From assembly GCF_026626305.1 (NCBI RefSeq), contig NZ_JAPNUE010000002.1, forward strand, positions 310,001 to 374,000: a stretch of DNA of 64,000 nucleotides, in the 5' to 3' direction. Shown here piece after piece: positions 44,531 to 54,255 of this stretch (position 1 is its first letter; the number at the start of each line of letters is the position of its first letter). The position numbers and the translations under genes were made by a program. The stretch is from Frigidibacter sp. RF13. Lineage in GTDB: Bacteria > Pseudomonadota > Alphaproteobacteria > Rhodobacterales > Rhodobacteraceae. The notes under the pieces are model-generated. The model ran no database searches. It was given only the letters and a program-made list of their open reading frames with translations, and had not been told where the DNA came from.

Positions 44531-45877
44531 TCAAATCTTTACCAGGGCGCCGCTGATGGCCGGGGCATCCGCTGCCGAGAACACGTTCCGCGTGTCCAGA
44601 AGAAGGCGCGCAGCGCGGGCGACAAGCGCATAGTCGACAGCACTGTGATCGGTCGTCACCACCACCGCATCATAGGCCTTCAACGCCGCTTCGCTCAGCT
44701 CGACCGACCGTCGCCCGGCAAGACCCGGATGATCGCGCGTGACCGGCATCACCGGGAAATAGGGGTCGTGGTAGTCGCAAGATGCCCCCATCGCCTCCAG
44801 CCGCCCGAGGATGGCAAGGGCGGGGCTTTCGCGCGTGTCTTCGACGTTCTTCTTATAGGCGACGCCGAGGATCAGCACCCGCGCGCCCGACACCGGGCGC
44901 CCGCGCTTGCCTAGCTCCACTGCGACACGACCGGCGATCAGGTCGGGCGCTTCATCATTGTTGCGGCGCGCAAGGTCAATGATCGGCGTCGCCGACCCGA
45001 CATCGCGTGCCCGCCAGCTCAGATAGACCGGCGACACCGGAATACAGTCGCCGCCGATGCCGGGCCCGGGGTAGAAGGGCATGTAGCCGAAGGGCTTGGT
45101 CGCCGCCGCCTGCACCACTTCCCAGACATCGACGCCCATCGCCTCCATCGCCACCTTCATCTCGTTCACCAGCGCGATGTTCACGGTGCGGAAGCTGTTC
45201 TCTGCCAGCTTCACCGCCTCGGCGGTCGCAAGTGACGACACAGGCACGGTACGGGTCACGACCGAGGCATAGAATCGGTCGAGCAGATCGCGCGACTGCT
45301 GATCGTCGGCGCCGACGATCTTCGGGATCGACTTGGTGTCAAATTTCGCATTTCCCGGGTCTTCGCGCTCAGGCGAGAAGCCGAGGAAGAAATCCTGCCC
45401 GGCCTTGAAACCGCTGCGCTCAAGGATCGGTTTGACGACGGTCGCGGTCGCTCCGGGCCAGACGGTGCTTTCCAGCACCACAAGCTGCCCGGGCCGAAGT
45501 TGCGCGGACACGGTTTCGGCGGCGCGGACTACGTAGGACATGTCCGGCTCGCGCGTCTCTGACAGAGGTGTCGGCACGCAGATCAGGATGATATCGGCGG
45601 CAGCAAGGATCGCGGGGTCCGAACAGGCCGAGAAGCGGCCGCCCTTCACTGCCCTGGCGATCCGGTCTTCGGCGAAGTAGGAAATCACCCGTTCGCCCGC
45701 GTTGATCTGCGCAACACGTGCCGCGTTCAGATCGAACCCGGTGACCGGAAAGCCGCATTCGCTGATCGTCAGCGCCAGCGGCAGGCCGACGTAACCAAGG
45801 CCCACGGTCGTCACCCGTGCCTCGCGCGCTGCGATCTTTTCCTTGAGGGAAGAATACATCGAAAATGCTGCCGTCAT
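44531..45877 (-). CDS. Nucleotide sugar dehydrogenase (UDP-GlcNAc/ManNAc type)
   Basis: This 448-aa protein has VGLGYVGLPLALTISECGF for NAD binding, and PEREDPGNAKFD. The catalytic Cys is in GPGIGGDCIPVSPVYLSW, and a C-terminal VAYKKNVEDTRESPAL follows. The family oxidises C6 of a UDP-sugar to the uronic acid. The YPGPGIGGDCIPVSP context fits WbpA/WecC-type enzymes better than UDP-glucose dehydrogenase, though the usual GGHCIP is GGDCIP here. A later start at 45859 is possible. Confidence 0.88.
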   Translation of the reverse strand: MTAAFSMYSSLKEKIAAREARVTTVGLGYVGLPLALTISECGFPVTGFDLNAARVAQINAGERVISYFAEDRIARAVKGGRFSACSDPAILAAADIILICVPTPLSETREPDMSYVVRAAETVSAQLRPGQLVVLESTVWPGATATVVKPILERSGFKAGQDFFLGFSPEREDPGNAKFDTKSIPKIVGADDQQSRDLLDRFYASVVTRTVPVSSLATAEAVKLAENSFRTVNIALVNEMKVAMEAMGVDVWEVVQAAATKPFGYMPFYPGPGIGGDCIPVSPVYLSWRARDVGSATPIIDLARRNNDEAPDLIAGRVAVELGKRGRPVSGARVLILGVAYKKNVEDTRESPALAILGRLEAMGASCDYHDPYFPVMPVTRDHPGLAGRRSVELSEAALKAYDAVVVTTDHSAVDYALVARAARLLLDTRNVFSAADAPAISGALVKI

Positions 45878-46269
45878 GAAAACCCCGAAATTGGGCTATG
45901 AACCAATTGGTGCACCTTTCCTCGCACCACGCCCGACCGTCAAACGCAGGCGACGCATTGGCCCGCGCTGTCATACGAATGGCAAAACCTTGGCGAACTG
46001 TCGCGAAACCCGCGCCAATATCCGTCGCCTTCCCACCCACTGGACGCAGCAATAGCAGAGTCGCAGCCCTTCAGAAATGGCGGAATTCCTGCCCCGATAG
46101 GCTTCGGCTCATGAAAGCGGCGCCCCGCGACAAAATCGGCGGCAAATAACGATTGTCGCCCGATGCGCGACAGGTTTTCGTTTCCCTCGTGCGCGGGGCC
46201 GCGCCTGCTGCTACCGTGCCCCGATAGTCTAGAACATTTCCGCGCGCGGCACGGGGGCGCATTTCAGGC
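45878..46269. other. 392-bp intergenic region between divergent polysaccharide genes
   Basis: No gene is recognised. The region is more AT-rich than its surroundings near 45880-45910 and contains CCAATTGG. A stem TGTCGC/GCGACA (46154-46172) is followed by GGTTTTCGTTT. It must hold the promoters of the sugar dehydrogenase (minus) and epimerase (plus). No specific site can be assigned. Confidence 0.5.
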
Positions 46270-47241
46270 ATGCAGATACTCATTACCGGCGGCGCCGGAT
46301 TCATCGGCTCCCACCTGGCAGAGCGTCTGGTGCGCGAGGGACATCAGGTCACAGTACTTGACGATCTTTCGACCGGGCGGCGGGAAAACCTTGCCGCACT
46401 CGAAGGGTCGAACGCGCTTCGGTTCGTCGAAGGCACGATCCTCGATGCCGACATGGTGGGTGACCTCGCGCGTGGGGCGGATGTGATCTTTCACCTGGCC
46501 GCAGCGGTCGGCGTGAAGAAGATCATGGATGAACCGTCGCGCTCGATCCTCACGAATGTCGGCGGGACCGAGACGGTCCTGAAGGCGGCGCTGCGGAAAA
46601 AGACCCTGACCTTCGTCGCCTCTACCTCCGAGGTCTATGGCAAGGCGCGGAAATTCCCTTTCAGCGAGGATGACGATCTGACGATCGGCGCCACGAAGAA
46701 CCTGCGCTGGTCTTATGCCTGCGCCAAGACGCTCGATGAATTTCTGGCGCTGGCCTACGCGCGCGAAGAAGGGTTGCCGGTCGTGATCCCGCGCTTCTTC
46801 AACACAACGGGCCCGCGCCAGACCGGGCGCTATGGCATGGTGGTGCCGAATTTCATCGAGGCGGCGCTTGATAACCGACCGCTGATGGTTCACGGCACGG
46901 GCGAGCAGACCCGCTGTTTCGGCCATGTGGCCGATGTGGTCGAGGCGCTGATGCGGCTGATGGCCGCGCCTGAAGCGCGCGGTCAGGTGTTCAATGTGGC
47001 CAACGATCAGGAAGTGTCGATCAGGGGGTTGGCCGAACGGGTGATCGCCCAGACCGGATCGCGGTCGGAGATCCGGCTCGTGCCCTATGACACGGTCTAT
47101 CCTGAAGGGTTCGAGGATATGGAACGCCGCCTGCCGGACGTCTCGAAGCTGCACCGCACCATCGGCTTCCGCCCGACGCGCGGGCTTTCCGAGATTATCA
47201 GCGATATCCTTGCCGAAAAACGCGCGGCGCGGGGGCATTGA
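46270..47241 (+). CDS. Nucleotide-sugar epimerase/dehydratase (extended SDR)
   Basis: This 323-aa protein has [35 protein letters not shown] and the active-site Tyr/Lys in RWSYACAKTLDE. RFFNTTGPRQTGRYGMVVPN follows. It is of the UDP-glucose 4-epimerase/dehydratase type. The exact sugar is unknown. It is the first of three close plus-strand genes and shares one base with the start of the next. It is a different subgroup from UXS at 61063. Confidence 0.87.
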   Translation: MQILITGGAGFIGSHLAERLVREGHQVTVLDDLSTGRRENLAALEGSNALRFVEGTILDADMVGDLARGADVIFHLAAAVGVKKIMDEPSRSILTNVGGTETVLKAALRKKTLTFVASTSEVYGKARKFPFSEDDDLTIGATKNLRWSYACAKTLDEFLALAYAREEGLPVVIPRFFNTTGPRQTGRYGMVVPNFIEAALDNRPLMVHGTGEQTRCFGHVADVVEALMRLMAAPEARGQVFNVANDQEVSIRGLAERVIAQTGSRSEIRLVPYDTVYPEGFEDMERRLPDVSKLHRTIGFRPTRGLSEIISDILAEKRAARGH

Positions 47242-48689
47242 TGACCCCGACCCGTGCCGACCGGCTGGCCCTTGGTGCGATACTTCTTCTGGCGCTGGCG
47301 CTCCGTCTCCCGGTCATGACCGGGCCTTTGTGGTTTGACGAGATCGTCACGGTTCAGACCCATCTGAAATCGGGCTGGGGTGAGATGCTCTCCAGCTACT
47401 CGATGAACCACCACTATCTGCATAACCTTGCCGCGAAACTGTCGATGAGCCTTTTTGGCGAGGCACCCTGGGCGATCCGCCTGCCTGCGCTGATCTTCGG
47501 GCTGCTGGGCATCTGGGCGATGTGGCGGCTGGCGCTGGACCTCGGCGGGCGGTTGCCCGCGCTTGGCACGGCGCTGCTGATGGCGCTCTTCTACCATCAC
47601 ATCTGGTTTTCCACGAATGCGCGCGGCTATACGGGCCTTGCGCTTTTCTCGACGCTCGGGGTTTTCTATTTTCTGCGCGGGCTGCGGTCGGGGCGCCGCG
47701 CCGACTGGCTCTGGTTCGCGGCCTGCCTTGCCGCAACGATCTTCACCCATCTGACCGGGGCCTTCCTTTATGTAACGCTCGGACTTCTCTGGCTGACGCT
47801 GATCGCTGCCCACGCCCGCACCGGAACACTGGAACGCGCGACGGTGACCGGACCCTTCCTTGGCTTCCTCCTCGGGGGTCTTGTGACGCTGTCGCTTTAC
47901 GCGCCGGTGGTGCCCAGCCTTCTGGCGGAGGTCTCAGGCGTCGCCAAGACCTCGGCGGGCGATCCGATGCAGGAATATCAGAACCCGCTCTGGACGATCT
48001 ACGAAGGTCTCAGGACCGGGCTCGGCCACGCCGGGCCGGTGCCTTTGCTGGTTGGTGCGCTGGCGGCTACGCTGGTTTTGTGCGGCGCCCTGGCGCTCCG
48101 CCGCCGCGCGCCCCTCTTCGCGCCGATCGCCGTCGGCCATATCCTTCTGACCATCGTGCTGCTGCTTGCGGTCGGCATGCGCATCTGGCCGCGCTTTTTC
48201 TTTACAGACATCCCCTTTCTTCTGTTCCTGCTTGTCATGGGCGTCGGTCTCGTCTGCGGGCGGATCGCAACCCTGCTGCCCGCCCGCCTCGGCGCGCCGC
48301 TCTTTCCGCTCGCGATCCTCGTGATGGCCGCGATCCTCGCGCCGCTCGCCGCCCGCAATTACAGCGCGCCGAAGCAGGACCTCGCCGGGGCCTATGGCGC
48401 GGTTGAACTGGCGCGGGTGCCGGGCGAGAGGGTATTCGCGATTTCCTATTCCGGCGAGATCTTCACCGGCTATTTCGGTGCCGACTGGGGCACGATCTGG
48501 ACCGAGGAAGACTATCGTACCGCCGCCACTGAACCGGGGCCGCTGACTGTGGTTGTGACCTTCCCTGCGCGAAACCTACGCGAATATCCGGCAATCGCGG
48601 CCGACCTTGAGGCAGGCAGGCTTACCGAGCGCGCCGCACTGTCCGGCACTCTGGGCGACGGCCATGTCCTGATCCTGCATCGGGATTGA
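47241..48689 (+). CDS. GT39/ArnT-like polyprenyl-phosphate-sugar glycosyltransferase (GT-C fold)
   Basis: This 482-aa membrane protein has about ten hydrophobic segments. The first periplasmic loop has GPLWFDEIVTVQTH, a DE pair placed as in GT-C enzymes. HHIWFSTNARGYTGLALF follows, as in ArnT/PMT-related proteins. Such enzymes use polyprenyl-phosphate sugars on the periplasmic side. The acceptor is unknown. The start at 47241 shares one base with the preceding stop. It is followed 4 nt later by the GMC gene. Confidence 0.8.
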   Translation: MTPTRADRLALGAILLLALALRLPVMTGPLWFDEIVTVQTHLKSGWGEMLSSYSMNHHYLHNLAAKLSMSLFGEAPWAIRLPALIFGLLGIWAMWRLALDLGGRLPALGTALLMALFYHHIWFSTNARGYTGLALFSTLGVFYFLRGLRSGRRADWLWFAACLAATIFTHLTGAFLYVTLGLLWLTLIAAHARTGTLERATVTGPFLGFLLGGLVTLSLYAPVVPSLLAEVSGVAKTSAGDPMQEYQNPLWTIYEGLRTGLGHAGPVPLLVGALAATLVLCGALALRRRAPLFAPIAVGHILLTIVLLLAVGMRIWPRFFFTDIPFLLFLLVMGVGLVCGRIATLLPARLGAPLFPLAILVMAAILAPLAARNYSAPKQDLAGAYGAVELARVPGERVFAISYSGEIFTGYFGADWGTIWTEEDYRTAATEPGPLTVVVTFPARNLREYPAIAADLEAGRLTERAALSGTLGDGHVLILHRD

Positions 48690-48693
48690 AGAG

Positions 48694-50226
48694 ATGGCCG
48701 ATCTCGTCATCGGTTCCGGTCCCGCAGGCGTCGCCGCCGCGACGGCGCTTCTGGCGCGCGGGCGAAAAGTTCTGATGCTCGACGGTGGGCGGGAGCTGGA
48801 GCAAGGGCGCCTCGCCGCGCGCGACCGGCTGGCGGCGCGCGATCCACGTCTCTGGTCGGCAGAGGAGCGTGCAGACTGGCAGGCGCCGCAGTTCAGGGCG
48901 GCGGGCGGGCAGATACGCCGCTATGGGTCGGACTTCGCGATGGAGCCCGGCGAGCGCACCTTTGCGGCGGGCGCCGACCGGTTTCACCTGCGCGGCTCGC
49001 ACGCCGTGGGCGGGCTGTCGAACCTCTGGGGCTCGGCGGTCCTGCCCTATGCGGCGGCGGACATGGCTGGCTGGCCGATCTCTGACGCGGACCTTGCGCC
49101 GCATTACCGCGCCGTCGCCGACTTCTTGCCGATCTCGGGGCGCGTGGACGATCTGGCATCGGTCTTTCCGACACTCGATATGGCGGGCAGCACGCCCCTG
49201 AGGCCCTCGCCGCAGGCCGAACGCCTTCTGACCGTGGCGGCGGGGGTGCGAGACCGGCTGGCCCGCGACGGGATCACACTCGGTCAGGCAAGGCAGGCTG
49301 TCACACCGGGCTGCCGCCAGTGCGGCCAATGTCTGCACGGCTGCCCGTGGCAATTGATCTGGAGCGCGCGCCAGCACCTGCCCTGGCTGCGAGCCGATCC
49401 GAATTTCAGCTACCGTCAAGGTGCGCATGTGGTGGCCTTCGAGGAGGCGACGGACGGAATTTCGCTCCGGCTGGAAAGTGGCGAGACCGTGCGCGGCGAG
49501 CGCGCTTTCCTTGGCGCCGGGGTTCTGGAAAGCGCACGTATCCTGCTGGCCTCGCTGCCCGGCCTCGGGCCATTGACGCTGCGCGACAGCGCGCATGGCT
49601 TCCTGCCGATGCTGCATCTGTGGCGCGCGCCGCGCCGTCCGGATCGCGGGCCGTTCCACACCCTGCCGCAGGCTTTCGCCGAACTGCGCGCGCCGGAAAT
49701 CTCCGACCATCTTATCCATGCGCAGATCTACAGCTGGAACGAGTTCTTCGAGGCCGATCTTCTGGCGCGTTACGGTCGCCTGCCCGGCACGGGTCCGGTC
49801 CTTAGGGCGCTGGCGCGGCGTCTGATCGTGGCACAGATCTTCCTGCATTCCGACCTGTCGCCGCGGGCCTCGCTGACACTCGCCCGCGACGGTCGTCTGG
49901 TCGCCGCGACAGAGGAACGGGCCGAGACCGGCGCCGCCTTCGACGCCGCCGCGCGTCGCTTCTCGGGCGCAGCCTGGGCGCTCGGCCTTGCGCCGCTCGG
50001 CGCGGCACGGCGTCTGAACCCGCCGGGGTCGAGCTTTCATGCGGGCGCGACGCTGCCGATGGCCTCAGAGCCGACGACAGGGCAGAGCGACAGGCTCGGC
50101 AGACCTTTCAGCCTTTCTCGCCTGCATCTGATCGATGCTTCCTGCCTGCCCGCGATCCCGGCGACGACGATCACCTTGCCGGTAATGGCCAATGCGCACC
50201 GGATCGCCAGCGAAGCCTCTCGGTAG
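48694..50226 (+). CDS. GMC-type flavoprotein with ferredoxin-like Cys motif
   Basis: This 510-aa protein has an FAD motif VIGSGPAGVAAATALLARG at the N-terminus and an early GG pair. It has an HAVGGLSNLWG segment and a C-terminal ASCLPAIPATTITLPVMANA of the GMC type. In the middle it has C207-x2-C210-x2-C213-x3-C217-P, the spacing of a 4Fe-4S ferredoxin site. It should oxidise a sugar or lipid-linked sugar and pass electrons via a cluster. It starts 4 nt after a GT-C gene. No signal peptide is seen. Confidence 0.8.
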   Translation: MADLVIGSGPAGVAAATALLARGRKVLMLDGGRELEQGRLAARDRLAARDPRLWSAEERADWQAPQFRAAGGQIRRYGSDFAMEPGERTFAAGADRFHLRGSHAVGGLSNLWGSAVLPYAAADMAGWPISDADLAPHYRAVADFLPISGRVDDLASVFPTLDMAGSTPLRPSPQAERLLTVAAGVRDRLARDGITLGQARQAVTPGCRQCGQCLHGCPWQLIWSARQHLPWLRADPNFSYRQGAHVVAFEEATDGISLRLESGETVRGERAFLGAGVLESARILLASLPGLGPLTLRDSAHGFLPMLHLWRAPRRPDRGPFHTLPQAFAELRAPEISDHLIHAQIYSWNEFFEADLLARYGRLPGTGPVLRALARRLIVAQIFLHSDLSPRASLTLARDGRLVAATEERAETGAAFDAAARRFSGAAWALGLAPLGAARRLNPPGSSFHAGATLPMASEPTTGQSDRLGRPFSLSRLHLIDASCLPAIPATTITLPVMANAHRIASEASR

Positions 50227-50350
50227 GCCGCGTCCTGAACTAAAGTTGGATTGCAAGCGCGGCGCGGCTTTCGTCGAGTGCTGGCGCTAGATTTGGTTCC
50301 GTTTCGCCATCTGCCCTCAGGTCACCCGCGTATTTTCGGTGGAGAAGATC

Positions 50351-51520
50351 ATGACAGCCATTCCAGCAAGGCATCTTTCTTCTGCCTTGCACGTTCATGC
50401 CCTTATCCGGATCGCCCTTGCCTTGGCCGCCCTTTTCGTGGCGCCACCAGCGCGTGCCCATGTTTTCGAGGCGACCGGCGCAGTGGTCTATTTCGACGAG
50501 GCAGGCCAGCGCTATTCGGTCGCGCTATATGTCAACATCGAAGCCATTCTCGCGGGCGTCGATCCCGAGGTGAAGGACAGCAACGATTCGCCGAAGGCGG
50601 CCGAGTACAACCGGCTGAGGGCCATGCCACCTGAAGACCTGAAGAAGGCCTACGACCGAATATCGGCCGACTTTCTCGCCGGAATGACCTTTCTGATCGA
50701 CGGAAGGCCCGACCATCCCGAGCTTTTGTCGGCCGAATTTGCCGAGGTCGGCGACCTGAGCAAAGTGCGCAAGACAATCTTCACCTTCCAGGGGCAGCTT
50801 CCGCCAAGCGCCAGGACCTTTGCCTTCGGCTGGAAACCGGAGTTCGGCAAGATCTTCCTGCGTACCATGGCGCCGCGTGCCCGCAGCCCGTATGTCGAGA
50901 CGATTGCTGTCGGCGAGATGAGCGAGACGATCGTGATCGCCGATGTGAAGACGCGCAGTGCCTGGAACATGGTGAAGGATTTCATCTCGATCGGTTTCAC
51001 CCATATCCTGCCGAAGGGCCTTGATCACATTCTCTTCGTCGTCGGCATCTTCCTTCTGTCGATCAAGGTGCGCCCGATACTGACCCAGGTCACATCGTTC
51101 ACCGTGGCCCACACGCTGACGCTCGGGCTCGGGTCGGCGGGATATGTGAACCTGCCCACGTCGATCGTGGAACCACTGATCGCCGCTTCCATCGTCTATG
51201 TGGCGGTCGAGAACATCCTGCGCCCGACGCTCAGCCCCTGGCGGCCGATGGTCGTTTTCGGTTTCGGCCTGCTGCATGGCCTTGGGTTCGCGGGCATCCT
51301 TCGGGAATTCGGCATCCCGAAGGATGATTTCCTGCTCGGCCTTCTGAGCTTCAACGTGGGCGTCGAGCTTGGCCAGCTGACCGTCATCACGATCTGCTTC
51401 CTGCTGGTCGGCATCTGGTTCGGCAACAAGAGCTGGTACCGGCAACGGGTCGTCATCCCCGGCTCACTGGTAGTCGCGGCGGTGGGGGCCTACTGGTTTG
51501 TGCAGCGAGTGGCGATGTGA
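50351..51520 (+). CDS. HupE/UreJ_2 family membrane protein
   Basis: This 389-aa protein has a signal sequence ending APPARA and a periplasmic domain of about 200 residues. Six membrane helices follow, with GLDHILFVVGIFLLS and TSFTVAHTLTLGLGSAG. GVELGQLTVI is also typical. The family is linked to nickel or cobalt uptake, but long N-extended members are poorly studied. No hydrogenase or urease gene is near. The start at 50351 has GGAG 6 nt upstream. Confidence 0.85.
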   Translation: MTAIPARHLSSALHVHALIRIALALAALFVAPPARAHVFEATGAVVYFDEAGQRYSVALYVNIEAILAGVDPEVKDSNDSPKAAEYNRLRAMPPEDLKKAYDRISADFLAGMTFLIDGRPDHPELLSAEFAEVGDLSKVRKTIFTFQGQLPPSARTFAFGWKPEFGKIFLRTMAPRARSPYVETIAVGEMSETIVIADVKTRSAWNMVKDFISIGFTHILPKGLDHILFVVGIFLLSIKVRPILTQVTSFTVAHTLTLGLGSAGYVNLPTSIVEPLIAASIVYVAVENILRPTLSPWRPMVVFGFGLLHGLGFAGILREFGIPKDDFLLGLLSFNVGVELGQLTVITICFLLVGIWFGNKSWYRQRVVIPGSLVVAAVGAYWFVQRVAM

Positions 51521-51544
51521 CCCTGTGACGGGGCAGATGAGGCC

Positions 51545-52816
51545 TCAGACGGAGAGTGCTCCGCACTCGAAGGCGCCCTCGTCCAGGTCGCGGGCGAGGC
51601 CTTCGTGTCCCCGCGCGCGCGCAGATGCGGCGAAGGCCTTGCCATAGGCGGCAAGCACCCGGTCCTCGCGCCAGCGTTCCTCGTAGGCCTGACGCGCGGC
51701 CGCGGCCATGCGGTCGCGCGACCCGGGATCGGACTGCATCCGGCCCATGGCGGCCAGCAGCTCTGCCTCCGTCTCGAAGAGAAGCCCGCCGCCTGCGCTT
51801 TCAACGATCTCGGGGAAGGGGCCAAGCCTGCGGGCGATGACCGGCGTTCCCAGCCGGAAGCTTTCGATCAGGATGATCCCGAAGGTCTCGTAACAGACCG
51901 ACGGCACGATCAGCGCCAGCGCGCCGCGGTAATAGGCGTTGAGTTCGTCAGGGTTCTTGCGGCCAAGGAACTGGATGCGCGGATTGCCCGCCGCCTGGGC
52001 CTTCAGCTCCGCCGCATAGTCGCCGTCGCCAAGGATAAGAAGGTCGGCGTCGGGGTACTTGTCCATCGCCGGAAAGACATCCTGCAGGCCCTTGATCTTT
52101 TCCAGCCGCCCCACGAACAGGAAATAGGGGCGCGGATGGCCCCGGTAGGGTTCGACCGCGCGGTGATCGAGGTCGGGCAGGAAATAGGGCAGGACCTGCA
52201 TCGGCTGCTTCAGGCCGAAGTCGGCATGTTTCCTGCGCGAAAATTCCGATTTGGCGATGATGAGGTCGGCGTTGTCGAGCGCCCGGTCGAGAAGCCCGGA
52301 ATAGCGCCAAAGCTGCGGCGGGCGGCGGTAATTTGCCACGCAGCGCAGGCAATGGCGCGCATCGCAAAGCTCCCGCCCGTGCCGCCACAGGACATGGGTC
52401 GGGCAGACCAGCCAATGTTCGTGCGCCTCATAGACCTTGAAGGCATCGCCATAGTCGAGAAGCCCCGGTCCGCCTACGAGCGAGGTATTGTTGTACCACA
52501 GGATATCGGGCCGCATCTCCTCGATCAGCGCGCGGATCCGCGTGCCATGCCAGATCGGCCGCCCGGTCTGCTGGGTCAGAAGGTTCGACAAGAACCCGCT
52601 GCGGGCGCGGAGGCCGATCCGCCGCACCCCGTCCGGCGCGCCTTCGGCCTGCACCTTGCCGCCGAGGATCAGATAGCTGTCCTCGTCATGAACGACCGTC
52701 ACCTCATGGCCACGCGCCGCCAGTGCGCGTGCCATCCGCTGCACGCCTACCGCATCGCCGCCGAAGGAATAGGGCGGGTAGAAGGTGGTGAACAACAGGA
52801 TCTTCAGTCTGCGCAT
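51545..52816 (-). CDS. Glycosyltransferase family 4 protein
   Basis: This 423-aa GT-B enzyme has FTTFYPPYSFGGDAVGVQRM at the N-terminus. The donor-side segments are FVGRLEKIKGLQDVFPAM and LGDGDYAAELK. The E-x7-E motif lies in ETFGIILIESFRLGTPVIA. A Cys-rich stretch (CPTHVLWRHGRELCDARHC, CVANY) lies mid-protein, as in some GT4 enzymes. It probably adds a sugar to the growing repeat unit. It starts at the A of the flippase stop (1-nt overlap). It converges on the HupE gene. Confidence 0.9.
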   Translation of the reverse strand: MRRLKILLFTTFYPPYSFGGDAVGVQRMARALAARGHEVTVVHDEDSYLILGGKVQAEGAPDGVRRIGLRARSGFLSNLLTQQTGRPIWHGTRIRALIEEMRPDILWYNNTSLVGGPGLLDYGDAFKVYEAHEHWLVCPTHVLWRHGRELCDARHCLRCVANYRRPPQLWRYSGLLDRALDNADLIIAKSEFSRRKHADFGLKQPMQVLPYFLPDLDHRAVEPYRGHPRPYFLFVGRLEKIKGLQDVFPAMDKYPDADLLILGDGDYAAELKAQAAGNPRIQFLGRKNPDELNAYYRGALALIVPSVCYETFGIILIESFRLGTPVIARRLGPFPEIVESAGGGLLFETEAELLAAMGRMQSDPGSRDRMAAAARQAYEERWREDRVLAAYGKAFAASARARGHEGLARDLDEGAFECGALSV

Positions 52817-54255
52817 CACGCCCCCTCGCCCCTCACAACGCGCATGAACAGCGCAAACCGGTCCCGCATCGCGGCAAAGGCGAAGCCGAGATAGACCACC
52901 ACGCCGGCCGGCACCGCGGCGGCAAGCATATTCAGAGGATGTGTGGCGCCAGGAAGCTGCACCACGGCCAGGACCGCCAGCGCCATGATACCCGCGCCGG
53001 CCAGCGGCATCAGGTGGCACATTGCAAAGCCAAGCGCCGGGCGCCCGGCAATCTGCGCCACCGCCCTGAAATAGAAGGGCCAGAGCAGAAGGTGCGCCGC
53101 CACCACCGCGCCCGCGACCGCGACAATGCCGAAACGGGCGGCGATCCAGATCAGCCCGGCCATCAGAAGTGCCGCGCCCCAGGCCAGAAGCGCCACCGTC
53201 GCCGCGCGCCCCGCCGCCAGGCAGAAGGCGACCTGCACCCGCGCGATGCAGATATAGACCCCCATCGCCGCCAGAACGGTCAGCACCGGCGCCGCGCCCG
53301 CCCAGCCGGCGCCGAAGACCAGCGCGATCATCGGCGCGGCCAGGACCGAAAGCCCGGCAAAGAACGGGATGGCGACCGCCCCCGTCAGCCGCCCGAGGTC
53401 GAGAAGCAGCGCCCCCGCGTCGCCCCCCTGTCGCATCAGCACCGCAAAGGCCGATTGCGAGGCCTGCCGGAGCGGCGTGACAATCAGGAAGGACAGCGTT
53501 TCCACCAGTCGCCAGGCGACCGCGTAGAGCCCGGTCGCCTCTGGCCCAAGCGTCGCGCCGATCACCAGCGTTGGCACCTGCGTTGCGGCCAGCTCCCCCG
53601 CGCGCAGGCCCAGAACCTGCCCGCCGAATGTGGCCGCCAGCGCCAGATCAGCGCGCCGCACCTTCAGCCCCGGCCGCCAGCTGACCGCCCCCCAGGCCAG
53701 CACCGCGTTCGTCGTGATCAGGACCAGCCACTGGCCGACAAAACTCCAGACCCCGAAGCCCGCCAATGCCATGCCGATGCCGGTGATGCCGCCAAGGATC
53801 ACCCCCGCCACCGCCCGGATCGCCAGGATGCGGAAAGCCAGATCGCGCCTCAGGATCGCCACCGGCACGGCATTCAGCGCCACGATCAGGACCGAGGGCG
53901 CGAGCGCGCGGATGAGCGTCGCAACCTCCGGCTCGCCATAGGCCTGTGCCGCGAATGGCGCGATAGCCCAGAGGGACAGACCAAGACCGGCTCCAAGCCC
54001 GACCAGCAGCCAGAACGTCGCGTTCAGCTCGCGCGCGCCCGCCTCGCGCGCCGCGATCAGATATTCCGACAGGCTTTCGCGCACGAGGCTTTCCGATAAG
54101 ACGATGAAGACCGAGGCCATGGCCAGAAGCCCGTAGTCGCGCGCGCCGAGAAGCCGCGCCAACACCACGAACACCGCAAAATTCACTGCCTGTTCAAGCC
54201 AGTTTCCCGCGGCCATCCAGGCAACGCCGCGGCCAAAGGCCCGGTTGACGCTCAT
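52816..54255 (-). CDS. Polysaccharide flippase (Wzx/MATE-like oligosaccharide flippase family)
   Basis: This 479-aa protein has about twelve hydrophobic helices and the N-terminal NWLEQAVNFAVFVVLARLLG. GARDYGLLAMASVFIVLSE follows, typical of lipopolysaccharide-exporter-type flippases. It should move lipid-linked oligosaccharide across the inner membrane. The start at 54255 shares one base with the deacetylase stop. The next gene, GT4, overlaps its stop by one base, so all three are coupled. Confidence 0.9.
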   Translation of the reverse strand: MSVNRAFGRGVAWMAAGNWLEQAVNFAVFVVLARLLGARDYGLLAMASVFIVLSESLVRESLSEYLIAAREAGARELNATFWLLVGLGAGLGLSLWAIAPFAAQAYGEPEVATLIRALAPSVLIVALNAVPVAILRRDLAFRILAIRAVAGVILGGITGIGMALAGFGVWSFVGQWLVLITTNAVLAWGAVSWRPGLKVRRADLALAATFGGQVLGLRAGELAATQVPTLVIGATLGPEATGLYAVAWRLVETLSFLIVTPLRQASQSAFAVLMRQGGDAGALLLDLGRLTGAVAIPFFAGLSVLAAPMIALVFGAGWAGAAPVLTVLAAMGVYICIARVQVAFCLAAGRAATVALLAWGAALLMAGLIWIAARFGIVAVAGAVVAAHLLLWPFYFRAVAQIAGRPALGFAMCHLMPLAGAGIMALAVLAVVQLPGATHPLNMLAAAVPAGVVVYLGFAFAAMRDRFALFMRVVRGEGA

